Shown here one piece after another: positions 1-6,525 of a DNA stretch of 12,159 bases. A program made the position numbers and the translations under genes. This DNA comes from Paracoccaceae bacterium (GTDB lineage Bacteria > Pseudomonadota > Alphaproteobacteria > Rhodobacterales > Rhodobacteraceae), in assembly GCA_026984895.1 (NCBI GenBank), contig JALSRF010000263.1:1-12159 (forward strand). Reading direction: 5' to 3'. The notes under the pieces were generated by a model. That model saw only the letters and a list, made by a program, of their open reading frames with translations. It was not told the DNA's origin and ran no database searches. Each line of letters starts with the position of its first letter. Positions within the stretch are counted from its first letter, which is position 1.

Positions 1-1037
1 CGGCGGATACGATTTCCTCGGTCAATTTCACCCCGCTGGCCGCGCTCAACGGCACCATCACCCCCAACGGGCTGTGTTTCGAACGCCACCATGGCGGCAT
101 CGCCGAAATCGACCCCGCCGCCCACCGGCTGATGATCCACGGGCTGGTCGAGCGCCCGCTGGTGTTCACCATGGCCGACATCCTGCGCTTTCCGTGCACC
201 GACCGGATCCATTTCCTTGAATGCGCCGCCAATTCGGGGATGGAGTGGAAGGGGGCGCAGATGAACGCGGTGCAGTTCACCCACGGCATGATCCACAACG
301 TGATGTATACCGGCGTGCCGCTGCGGCTGCTGCTGGAGGAAGCCGGGGTGCGCCCGGGCGCGAAATGGGTGCTGGCCGAAGGGGCGGATGCGGTGAAGAT
401 GGCGCGCTCGATCCCGCTGGAAAAGGCGCTGGACGACTGCCTCGTGGCTTTTGCGATGAACGGCGAGGCGCTGCGCGAGGAACAGGGCTATCCGCTGCGC
501 CTGGTGGTGCCGGGGTTCGAAGGCGCCATGTGGGTGAAATGGCTGCGTCGGCTGGAAGTCGGCGACAGGCCCTGGATGATGCGCGAGGAAACCAGCCGCT
601 ACACCGACCTGCTGGGGGACGGTCGCGCGCGCCGCTTCACCTTCGAGATGGACGCGAAATCGGTGATCACCTCGCCCGCGCCCGAGGCCCCGATCCTCCA
701 CGGCCCCGGCCCGGTGGCGCTGACCGGCATCGCCTGGTCGGGGCGCGGGCGCATCGCCGAGGTTCACGTCAGCCTGGACGGCGGCATCAACTGGCACCGG
801 GCGCGCCTGTCCGGGCCCGGCCTCGACAAGGCGCTGCACCGGTTCCACTTCGATTTCCACTGGGACGGCAGGCCGCTTCTGCTGCAAAGCCGGGCCGTCG
901 ACAGCACCGGCTATGTGCAGCCGACCAAGGATGCGCTGCGCGCGGTGCGGGGGCTGAACTCGGTCTATCACATGAACGGCATTCAGACCTGGGAGGTGAA
1001 CGCGGCCGGGGAGGTGACCAATGTCGAGGTCGGCTGA
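1..1037 (+). CDS. soxC: SoxC, sulfane dehydrogenase molybdopterin subunit (5' end cut off by window)
   Basis: Molybdenum subunit of the periplasmic Sox sulfane dehydrogenase SoxCD, which oxidises the sulfane sulfur bound to SoxY during thiosulfate oxidation. The reading frame is open from the window edge (first whole codon at base 3) and shows 344 residues; full family members are about 420-430, so the Tat signal and N-terminus are missing. Family-typical stretches are visible: FTPLAALNG and ITPNGLCFERHHGG near the edge, then HFLECAANSGMEW, whose Cys (codon 222-224) is the expected Mo ligand of the sulfite-oxidase fold. FTHGMIHNVMYTGVPL and GYPLRLVVPGFEGAMWVKWL follow in the molybdopterin domain. 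The last 110 or so residues (from about base 690) form the Ig-like dimerisation domain with VHVSLDGGINW. An internal ATG at 132 is not the start because homology continues upstream of it. The stop overlaps soxD, implying translational coupling. Confidence 0.95.
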   Translation, partial: ADTISSVNFTPLAALNGTITPNGLCFERHHGGIAEIDPAAHRLMIHGLVERPLVFTMADILRFPCTDRIHFLECAANSGMEWKGAQMNAVQFTHGMIHNVMYTGVPLRLLLEEAGVRPGAKWVLAEGADAVKMARSIPLEKALDDCLVAFAMNGEALREEQGYPLRLVVPGFEGAMWVKWLRRLEVGDRPWMMREETSRYTDLLGDGRARRFTFEMDAKSVITSPAPEAPILHGPGPVALTGIAWSGRGRIAEVHVSLDGGINWHRARLSGPGLDKALHRFHFDFHWDGRPLLLQSRAVDSTGYVQPTKDALRAVRGLNSVYHMNGIQTWEVNAAGEVTNVEVG

Positions 1038-1665
1038 GATCCGCGGTGCCGGGGCCATCGCGGCGCTGGTGCTTCTGGGCGCATCGGCGGGGGCGCAGCC
1101 CTTCGGCCTCGGCCGCCCGGCGACGCCCGCCGAGATTGCCGCCTGGGATATCGACGTGCGCCCGGACGGTCAGGGCCTGCCGCCCGGCGCCGGCAGCGTG
1201 GCCGAGGGCGAAGCGCTGTTCAACGAGGTCTGCGCCGCCTGCCACGGCGATTTCGGCGAGGGGCTGGGGCTTTACCCGGCGCTGGCCGGCGGCGAAGGGA
1301 CGCTCGACACCGAGAACGGGCGCCCGGTCAAGACGATCGGCTCTTTCGTGCCGTATCTTTCGACGATCTTCGATTTCGTGCACCGGGCCAAGCCCTTTGG
1401 CGACGCCCAGAGCTACAGCGATGACGAGGTCTATGCGCTGGTCGCCTATCTCCTGTATCTGAACGATCTGGTGGGCGAGGACTTTACCCTGTCGCGAACC
1501 AGTTTCACGGCTGTTCGCCTGCCCAACGAGGCGGGCTTTTTCCCCGATGACCGGGCGCAGAGCGAACGCCCCGGTTTTTCCCATCCCCCCTGCATGTCGC
1601 GCTGTCGCGATGACGTTCGCGTGACCGGACGCGCGATTGCTGGCGTGACCCCGGACAACCGCTGA
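1021..1665 (+). CDS. soxD: SoxD-like c-type cytochrome, short monohaem form
   Basis: Cytochrome subunit that accepts electrons from SoxC. The start overlaps the soxC stop by 17 nt and has a strong ribosome site (GGGGAGGT, 1008-1015, 5 nt before ATG). The 214-residue product has an N-terminal hydrophobic signal peptide (about residues 9-25, AGA before QPFGLGRPA). It has a single CAACH haem-attachment motif (C71, C74, H75), PYLSTIFDFVHRAKPFGDAQ and DEVYALVAYLLYLNDLV helices, and a conserved-looking Cys pair (C191, C195). Well-known SoxD proteins are about 350-390 residues with two haem domains joined by a linker. Here the protein ends at VTPDNR, about where that linker begins, and no second CXXCH occurs in any frame before the next gene. 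The usual RAMPF Met is Lys (K124), and the only Met after residue 1 is M192. It is either a natural monohaem variant or a clean truncation. Confidence 0.88.
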   Translation: MSRSAEIRGAGAIAALVLLGASAGAQPFGLGRPATPAEIAAWDIDVRPDGQGLPPGAGSVAEGEALFNEVCAACHGDFGEGLGLYPALAGGEGTLDTENGRPVKTIGSFVPYLSTIFDFVHRAKPFGDAQSYSDDEVYALVAYLLYLNDLVGEDFTLSRTSFTAVRLPNEAGFFPDDRAQSERPGFSHPPCMSRCRDDVRVTGRAIAGVTPDNR

Positions 1666-1789
1666 AAGACGTGTTAGGTTCAAGATGCCGGATGCGCGCC
1701 CCGCGTGCCGAAATCCGCCACGCAGCGCGTGCCGGACAGGACCGAGCGAAGCGAACAGGAACGACCGAACAGCAAAGGATGAACCACCG

Positions 1790-2233
1790 ATGATCGCACA
1801 CCGCCCGAATCTGATCCCAGTCGTTGCGGCGCTGGCCCTTTCCGCCGCGCCCGCGCTTGCGGTTGACGCCACTGTGGTTGAATTCGACGGTTCTTTCGAA
1901 GACGCGACCTTTGCCGTGGAAAACGAGATTCTCGATCGCGGGCTGGTGATCGACTACGTGGCCCACTCGGGCGAGATGCTGGCGCGCACCGCCTCGGACG
2001 TCGGCTCGGACGTCAAGCTGTTCGACGGCGCGGACATCTTCGTGTTCTGTTCGGCCGTGCAGTCGCGCAAGGTGCTTGAAATCAACCCGGCCAACATCGC
2101 CTATTGCCCCTATTCGATCTTCGTGACCGATCGCGCCGGCAAGGTCGAGATCGGCTTTCGCAACTTTCCGCAGGGCGAAATGCAGCAGATCCAGAAGCTG
2201 CTCGACGCGATCATACATTCTGCGGCACAATAG
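1790..2233 (+). CDS. Secreted DUF302 domain protein linked to sox genes
   Basis: Function unknown; DUF302 proteins are small alpha/beta proteins sometimes found beside sulfur-oxidation genes. The 147-residue product starts with a Sec-type signal peptide (hydrophobic residues about 8-24, cleavage likely after APALA), so the mature protein of about 123 residues is periplasmic. The mature part carries the DUF302-like pattern DIFVFCSAVQSRKVLEINPANIAYCPYSIFV, given here as DIFVFC...EINPANIAYCPYSI, with two cysteines, C87 and C106; the second sits at the conserved NP-x(n)-C position. Start 1790 is chosen over an in-frame ATG at 1685 because only 1790 places the signal peptide at the N-terminus and it has AAAGGA (1774-1779) upstream. 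It lies 124 bp after soxD on the same strand, so it probably belongs to the sox transcript. A role binding or relaying sulfur or electrons in the periplasm is conjecture. Confidence 0.8.
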   Translation: MIAHRPNLIPVVAALALSAAPALAVDATVVEFDGSFEDATFAVENEILDRGLVIDYVAHSGEMLARTASDVGSDVKLFDGADIFVFCSAVQSRKVLEINPANIAYCPYSIFVTDRAGKVEIGFRNFPQGEMQQIQKLLDAIIHSAAQ

Positions 2234-2256
2234 CCGGGATCGCGCGGGGCTTGCGC

Positions 2257-2271
2257 ACGGGGTTCCCCCGT
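2257..2271 (+). terminator. Weak hairpin after the DUF302 gene
   Basis: ACGGGG and CCCCGT form a perfect 6-bp stem with a 3-nt loop (TTC), 23 bp after the DUF302 stop and before the ribosome site of the regulator gene. No T run follows, so it is at best a factor-dependent or partial terminator or an mRNA-stabilising structure. Confidence 0.3.
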
Positions 2272-2325
2272 CACGGAGGGACATTACGGCGGGCGCGCCC
2301 CGGCGGGCAGCAAACGGGAGCAGCC

Positions 2326-2985
2326 ATGCACGACTGGATATCGCGTTTTGCCGGGCTGAACCGGCTGGAAGAGCGCCTGAAGCGCAAGCTGACGACACAA
2401 AGCCGGATCGTGAAGATCGCCAGGGGCGAGGCGGTGTTCGGGCCTGGCGCTTCACCGGAAAATCTTCTGCTTCTGCTCGAGGGCACGGTGCGCGTGCAGC
2501 AGCACTCCGAGGGCGGGCGCAAGATCGTGCTCTACCGGGTGCAGGCGGGCGAAAGCTGCGTGCTGACCACGGCGACGCTTCTGGCCTACGATGACCATTC
2601 CGCCGAAGGCATCGCCGAAACCGACGTGCGCGCGGCGGCCATTCCCCGGATGGTATTCGACGACCTGATCGCCACTTCGCCCGCGTTTCGCGATTTCGTG
2701 TTCACAAGCTATTCGCGCCGTATCAGCGACCTGTTCTATGTGATCGACGAACTGGCCTTTCGGCGTGTGGACATTCGCCTGGCACAAAAACTTCTGGACC
2801 TCATGAACGACACCGGCTGCCTGAAGGCGACCCACCAGCAACTGGCCGCCGAACTGGGCACCGCGCGCGAGGTGATTTCGCGCCAGTTGCAGGAATTTCA
2901 GCGCCGGGGATGGGTGGAACTGTCGCGCGGCGCGGTGAAAATCCTGGATCAAGAGGCGCTGCAAGGCCTGGTTGTCACGGTTTAG
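2326..2985 (+). CDS. Crp/Fnr-family transcriptional regulator
   Basis: DNA-binding regulator of 219 residues, typical length for the family. Residues about 25-110 form the cyclic-nucleotide-binding-like beta barrel (VFGPGASPENLLLLLEGTVRV, RVQAGESCVLTTATLL), residues about 112-155 the long dimerisation helix, and residues 166-208 the winged helix-turn-helix (THQQLAAELGTAREVISRQL then WVELSRGAVKI). The recognition helix has E182, S185 and R186, the E-x-x-S-R pattern of Fnr/Dnr-type proteins that read TTGA-type half-sites. It lacks the cysteine cluster of oxygen-sensing Fnr: only C78 and C165 are present, so any sensing is likely by ligand or thiol chemistry. Start 2326 has GGGAG (2316-2320); a longer in-frame ATG at 2104 would overlap the DUF302 gene by 130 nt and is rejected. 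Its place between the sox genes and a persulfide dioxygenase block suggests that it controls one or both. Confidence 0.9.
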   Translation: MHDWISRFAGLNRLEERLKRKLTTQSRIVKIARGEAVFGPGASPENLLLLLEGTVRVQQHSEGGRKIVLYRVQAGESCVLTTATLLAYDDHSAEGIAETDVRAAAIPRMVFDDLIATSPAFRDFVFTSYSRRISDLFYVIDELAFRRVDIRLAQKLLDLMNDTGCLKATHQQLAAELGTAREVISRQLQEFQRRGWVELSRGAVKILDQEALQGLVVTV

Positions 2986-2995
2986 GCCCCGCGCG

Positions 2996-3012
2996 GGGGG
3001 CTGTCTGCCCCC
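2996..3012 (+). terminator. GC-rich hairpin after the Crp/Fnr gene
   Basis: GGGGGC (2996-3001) pairs with GCCCCC (3007-3012) around a TGTCT loop, 10 bp after the regulator stop. No T tract follows. It adjoins the inverted pair of Rhodobacterales intergenic elements and together they could stop or slow transcription leaving the regulator gene. Confidence 0.4.
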
Positions 3013-3034
3013 TCTGCGCCTTGCGGCGCATTCA

Positions 3035-3104
3035 CCCCCGAGGATACTTCGGGACAGAAGAAGACGCGTGCCCTTCTTCTGTCGGAAAATATCCCCGCCG
3101 GAGG
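3035..3104. repeat. Inverted pair of Rhodobacterales-type intergenic elements
   Basis: Copy A (3035-3063, + strand) reads CCCCCGAGGATACTTC then GGGACAGAAGAAG. Copy B (3073-3104) is the same element reversed, reading CTTCTTCTGTCGG then AAAATATCC on the + strand. The two GAAGAAG ends face each other, giving a perfect 11-bp stem (3053-3063 with 3073-3083) around a 9-nt loop, and the GGATA/TATCC parts (3042-3046, 3090-3094) can also pair. A third copy lies at 9663-9690. Similar elements are frequent between genes in Rhodobacterales as far as I recall; their function is unsettled. As RNA this is a large hairpin without a T tail. Confidence 0.7.
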
Positions 3105-3162
3105 CATCGCGGCCCGCGCAGCGGGGCGCAAGACCTCTTGACACAGCTCTGCCGGGCGCCGC

Positions 3163-3195
3163 GATTGTCAAAAAGTTTCGAGTTGTGTGACAATC
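3163..3195 (+). promoter_or_regulatory. 8-bp inverted repeat overlapping a candidate promoter of the persulfide dioxygenase block
   Basis: GATTGTCA (3163-3170) and TGACAATC (3188-3195) are perfect inverted repeats separated by 17 bp. The left arm contains TTGTCA (3165-3170, 5 of 6 to a -35 box) and the right arm contains GACAAT (3189-3194, 4 of 6 to a -10 box) with an 18-bp spacer, so each arm covers one promoter element. This is the layout expected for a repressor-controlled promoter. The spacer and arms are AT-richer than their surroundings. The site lies about 150 bp before the dioxygenase start. A further TTGACA lies at 3138-3143. Which regulator binds is unknown; the neighbouring Crp/Fnr protein is a candidate, although the half-site spacing is not the classical TTGAT-N4-ATCAA. 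Confidence 0.5.
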
Positions 3196-3343
3196 TCACC
3201 GACGCCGGTGCTTTCCGGCCCTATCTGGAAGGCAATCGAACGAGAGCGGGCGCGCGAACGTCCTTTCCTTGCCATTCATGCTGCCGCAGGGCTTGCGGTT
3301 GCCGGCACGCCCGCTGCTCGCCCAGAAACGAACGGAGACCGTC

Positions 3344-4231
3344 ATGCGCGACTTTGCGAGCGAAACCAGCGTCAAGCCGGAGATCACGGCATTTTTCGAT
3401 GAAGATACCAATACCATCAGCTATGTGGTGAAGGATCCGGCCTCGAATGCCTGTGCGGTGATCGATTCGGTGATGGACATGGACTATGCCGCCGGCAGGA
3501 TCGCCTATGCGCACGCCGACCGGATCATCGACCATATTCGCCGCAACGATCTGAAACTGGAATGGCTGATCGAAACCCATGCCCATGCCGACCACCTTTC
3601 GGCCGCGCCCTATATCCAGGAAAAGCTGGGCGGCAAGATCGGTATCGGTGAAAACATCAAGGTGGTGCAGGAGGTTTTCGGCAAGATATTCAACGAGGGC
3701 ACGCAGTGGAAGCGCGACGGTTCCGAATTCGACGCGCTGTTCAGGGACGCGGACACCTACCGCATCGGCACCATGCAGGTGCGGGTGATGCACACGCCGG
3801 GTCACACGCCTGCCTGCATGACCCATGTCGTCGGCGATGCCGCCTTTGTCGGCGATACCCTGTTCATGCCCGACGGCGGATCGGCGCGGGCCGATTTCCC
3901 CGGCGGCGATGCCGGCCAGCTTTACGACAGCATCCAGAAGATCCTGGCGCTGCCCGACGAAACCCGGCTGTTCATGTGCCACGATTACGGGCCGAACGGG
4001 CGCGACATCCAGTGGGAAACCACCGTTGCCGAGGAAAAGGCGCACAACATCCATGTCGGCGGCGGCAAGACCCGCGAGGAATTCATCAGGTTCCGCACCG
4101 AGCGCGACGCGCAGTTGGACATGCCGCGGCTGATCATTCCCTCGATCCAGGTCAACATGAAGGCCGGCCACCTGCCCGAACCCGACGACAGCGGCACGCG
4201 GATGCTGAAGGTTCCGCTGAACAGGCTTTAG
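3344..4231 (+). CDS. pdo: Persulfide dioxygenase (ETHE1/Blh-type MBL-fold enzyme)
   Basis: Non-haem iron enzyme that oxidises glutathione persulfide with O2 to sulfite, acting in the cytoplasm; no signal peptide is seen. The 295-residue product has the metallo-beta-lactamase motif THAHADH (H79, H81, D83, H84), HTPGHTPAC (H154), GDTLF (D171) and CHDY (H213). By analogy with human ETHE1, H79, H154 and D171 would form the single-iron triad. The strings SARADFPGGDA and PSIQVNMKAGHLP are typical of the bacterial Blh-like branch, which is longer than ETHE1 at the C-terminus. Start 3344 has GGAG (3334-3337) seven bases upstream; an in-frame ATG at 3269 adds a non-conserved, Arg/Pro-rich extension. 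A DUF442 gene follows 108 bp downstream; in some bacteria these two domains are fused, which supports the assignment. The symbol pdo is in use but not standardised. Confidence 0.9.
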   Translation: MRDFASETSVKPEITAFFDEDTNTISYVVKDPASNACAVIDSVMDMDYAAGRIAYAHADRIIDHIRRNDLKLEWLIETHAHADHLSAAPYIQEKLGGKIGIGENIKVVQEVFGKIFNEGTQWKRDGSEFDALFRDADTYRIGTMQVRVMHTPGHTPACMTHVVGDAAFVGDTLFMPDGGSARADFPGGDAGQLYDSIQKILALPDETRLFMCHDYGPNGRDIQWETTVAEEKAHNIHVGGGKTREEFIRFRTERDAQLDMPRLIIPSIQVNMKAGHLPEPDDSGTRMLKVPLNRL

Positions 4232-4261
4232 GGGCGCCCTGGCGCAAGGGCGCAACGATCT

Positions 4262-4297
4262 GCCGGCGCGCGCCGTTTCGAATGAACGCGCGTCGGC
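4262..4297 (+). other. Intercistronic hairpin between dioxygenase and DUF442 genes
   Basis: GCCGGCGCGC (4262-4271) and GCGCGTCGGC (4288-4297) can form a 10-bp stem with one G-T wobble and a 16-nt loop. It sits in the 108-bp gap inside an otherwise tightly ordered gene set and has no T tail. It could be an mRNA processing or stability element giving unequal expression of the two genes. Confidence 0.35.
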
Positions 4298-4339
4298 GCC
4301 ACGGGTCACCGGTCAGACAGGAAGAGACGAGAACACACC

Positions 4340-4675
4340 ATGGATATCAAGAAACTGAACGACGATTTTGCCGTCACCGGCCAGGTCTTTCCCGAGCAGA
4401 TGCAGGAAATCGCGGGACGCGGATACCGCGCGATCATCTGCAATCGCCCCGACAACGAGGCCCCCGGGCAGCCGGACTTCGCCACGATCCGCATGGCCGC
4501 GCAGCAGGCCGGGCTGGAGGTGCGCTACATTCCGATCGTGCATGGCGCCGCCGGTCTGAAGGAGTTCCGCGCGACCGAGGAAGCGCTTCAGACGCTGCCC
4601 AAGCCGATCCTAGCCTACTGCCACTCGGGCCGGCGTTCGAGCTTCATCCACGATATGGTCACTGAATCGGCCTGA
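4340..4675 (+). CDS. DUF442/TIGR01244 family rhodanese-loop sulfurtransferase
   Basis: Small cytoplasmic protein of 111 residues, of the family called TIGR01244 sulfur transferase or DUF442, with a protein-tyrosine-phosphatase/rhodanese-like fold. The start of the fold, FAVTGQVFPEQMQEIAGRGYRAIICNRPDNE, is seen as AVTGQVFPEQ and ICNRPDNE, and the active-site loop is AYCHSGRRS with C94 as the nucleophile and R99 closing a six-residue loop (C-x4-R), the rhodanese rather than phosphatase spacing. The likely reaction is transfer of persulfide sulfur to or from thiols, supplying or removing the substrate of the neighbouring persulfide dioxygenase. AGGAAGAG lies 5' of the start, slightly far for a ribosome site. 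The C-terminus is short, ending 12 residues after R99; many relatives continue with another helix. The downstream SulP gene follows after 65 bp. Confidence 0.87.
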   Translation: MDIKKLNDDFAVTGQVFPEQMQEIAGRGYRAIICNRPDNEAPGQPDFATIRMAAQQAGLEVRYIPIVHGAAGLKEFRATEEALQTLPKPILAYCHSGRRSSFIHDMVTESA

Positions 4676-4740
4676 GCCGGGCCCCATCTGCTGCCCGGAC
4701 GACCGCAGGGCCGGCCGGGCCAGGACGAAAGGCATGCGTC

Positions 4741-6525
4741 ATGTCGCGCCAGACGAAAAAGCGCCCGCTGGGGGCGATCAGCCGTTATCTGCCTGTGCTC
4801 GAATGGGGGCAGGCCTATGACCGGCAGGCATTGACCAGCGATGCGGTGGCGGCGGTGATCGTCACCATCATGCTGATCCCGCAGTCGCTGGCCTATGCGC
4901 TGCTGGCCGGATTGCCGCCGCAGATGGGGCTGTATGCCTCGATCCTGCCGCTGGTGGCCTATGCGCTTTTCGGGACCTCGCGGGTGCTGGCGGTGGGGCC
5001 GGTGGCGGTGGTCTCTCTGATGACGGCGGCGGCGGTCGGCAACCTGGCGTTGCCGGGCAGCGCCGAATATGCCGCCGCGGCCATGACGCTGGCCTTTCTT
5101 TCGGGGCTGGTGCTGCTGGCGCTGGGCCTCTTCCGGCTGGGGTTCCTGGCGAATTTTCTGAGCCATCCGGTGATCGCAGGCTTCATCACTGCATCGGGCG
5201 TGCTGATTGCCACCAGCCAGCTCAAGCATGTCCTCGGGGTGCCGGCCAGCGGGCATACGCTGATCGAGATCCTGCGCACGCTGTGGGAAAACCTGGGCAG
5301 GACAAACCCCTATACGCTGATTGTCGGCGGCGGGACGGTCGCCTTCCTGTTCTGGGTGCGCAAGGGGCTGAAGCCGCTGCTGCTGAAGGGCGGGATGCAG
5401 CCGCGAAGCGCGGATCTGCTCTCGCGCGCAGGTCCGGTGGCGGCGATCGTGGTGACCACGCTGGCCTCGTTCGTCTTCGGGCTGGCCGACAGGGGCGTGG
5501 CCATCGTCGGGGACATCCCGCGCGGGCTGCCCGGCCTGACACTGCCTGCCTTCGATCCCGGGACCTGGCGCCAGCTGGCGGGCGCGGCGGTGCTGATATC
5601 GATCATCGGCTTTGTCGAAAGCATCTCGGTCGCCCAGACGCTGGCCTCCAGGCGCCGTCAGCGCGTGGTGCCCGACCAGGAACTGATCGGCCTGGGGGCT
5701 TCGAACATCGCTTCGGCCATCTCCGGGGGGTATCCGGTAACGGGCGGGTTTGCGCGCTCGGTGGTGAATTTCGATGCCGGTGCCGAAACCCCGGCCGCGG
5801 GCGCCTTTACCGCCATCGGCATTGCCCTCGCCGCGATGCTGCTGACGCCGCTGCTCCATTTCCTGCCCAAGGCGACGCTGGCGGCGACGATCATCGTGGC
5901 CGTGCTGTCGCTGGTGGATTTCTCGGTGCTGCGGCGCACCTGGCAATTCTCGCGCGCCGATTTCGCCGCGGTTTCGGCGACCATCGTGCTGACGCTGGTT
6001 CTGGGGGTCGAGTTCGGGGTCTCGGCCGGCGTGGCCATCTCGACCCTGCTCTATCTCTACCGCTCCTCGCGCCCGCATGTGGCCGAAGTCGGGCTGCTGC
6101 CCGGCACGCAGCATTTCCGCAACATCGCGCGCCACGACGTGATCACCGACCCGACGCTGGTGAACCTGCGCATCGACGAAAACCTGTATTTCGCCAATGC
6201 CCGCTTTCTGGAGGATCTGGTGCTGGAGCGGATCGCCGAAGACAGCGCGGTCAGGAACGTGGTGCTGATGTGCTCGGCGGTGAACGACATAGACACGTCG
6301 GCGCTGGAAAGCCTCGAAGCCATCAACCACCGCCTGAAAGAGCTCGGGATCAGGCTGCATTGTTCCGAAATCAAGGGCCCGGTGATGGACCGGCTGGAAA
6401 AGACCGGATTCCTGCGGGAGCTGACGGGCGAGGTGTTCTTGTCCCAGTATCAGGCCTGGGTTGCGCTGGTCCCCGGCGAAAAGCCCGCCGACAATGTCAC
6501 CGCCATCCGGCAGGGGGCGCGCTGA
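4741..6525 (+). CDS. SulP-family inorganic anion transporter with STAS domain
   Basis: Inner-membrane transporter of 594 residues, typical length for SulP proteins, which move sulfate, bicarbonate or other small anions. The SulP signature is clear at the first membrane segments: MLIPQSLAYALLAGLPPQ (about 44-61), GLYASILPLVAYALFGTSR and GPVAVVSLM. Further hydrophobic segments follow up to about residue 440, then a cytoplasmic STAS domain (about 450-580) with NDIDTSALESL (D518, S520) and RLEKTGF. A ribosome site AGGACGAAAGG lies at 4722-4732. Co-orientation and a 65-bp gap after the DUF442 gene suggest one transcript with the persulfide genes. In that setting transport of sulfate, sulfite or another sulfur oxyanion is plausible, but the substrate cannot be read from sequence and bicarbonate is an alternative. 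Confidence 0.93.
   Translation: MSRQTKKRPLGAISRYLPVLEWGQAYDRQALTSDAVAAVIVTIMLIPQSLAYALLAGLPPQMGLYASILPLVAYALFGTSRVLAVGPVAVVSLMTAAAVGNLALPGSAEYAAAAMTLAFLSGLVLLALGLFRLGFLANFLSHPVIAGFITASGVLIATSQLKHVLGVPASGHTLIEILRTLWENLGRTNPYTLIVGGGTVAFLFWVRKGLKPLLLKGGMQPRSADLLSRAGPVAAIVVTTLASFVFGLADRGVAIVGDIPRGLPGLTLPAFDPGTWRQLAGAAVLISIIGFVESISVAQTLASRRRQRVVPDQELIGLGASNIASAISGGYPVTGGFARSVVNFDAGAETPAAGAFTAIGIALAAMLLTPLLHFLPKATLAATIIVAVLSLVDFSVLRRTWQFSRADFAAVSATIVLTLVLGVEFGVSAGVAISTLLYLYRSSRPHVAEVGLLPGTQHFRNIARHDVITDPTLVNLRIDENLYFANARFLEDLVLERIAEDSAVRNVVLMCSAVNDIDTSALESLEAINHRLKELGIRLHCSEIKGPVMDRLEKTGFLRELTGEVFLSQYQAWVALVPGEKPADNVTAIRQGAR

Noticed and set aside
221..1462. 413-codon + frame across soxC and soxD
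   Set aside because: Out of frame with both well-supported sox genes and composed of Arg/Pro/Ala low-complexity sequence.
1666..1789. Frameshifted remainder of soxD
   Set aside because: No CXXCH or cytochrome-like sequence is present in any frame of the 124 bp before the DUF302 gene, so a frameshift cannot restore the second domain here.
3138..3166. TTGACA at 3138 as the main -35 box
   Set aside because: No acceptable -10 box lies 16-19 bp downstream; the pair inside the inverted repeat fits better.
3183..3193. TTGTGTGACAA as an Fnr/Crp box
   Set aside because: Half-sites are separated by 3 bp and are not TTGAT/ATCAA; it is too short for a classical 14-bp site.
3269..3343. Longer N-terminus for the persulfide dioxygenase from the ATG at 3269
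   Set aside because: The extension is not family-like, and the ATG at 3344 has a good ribosome site at the expected start.
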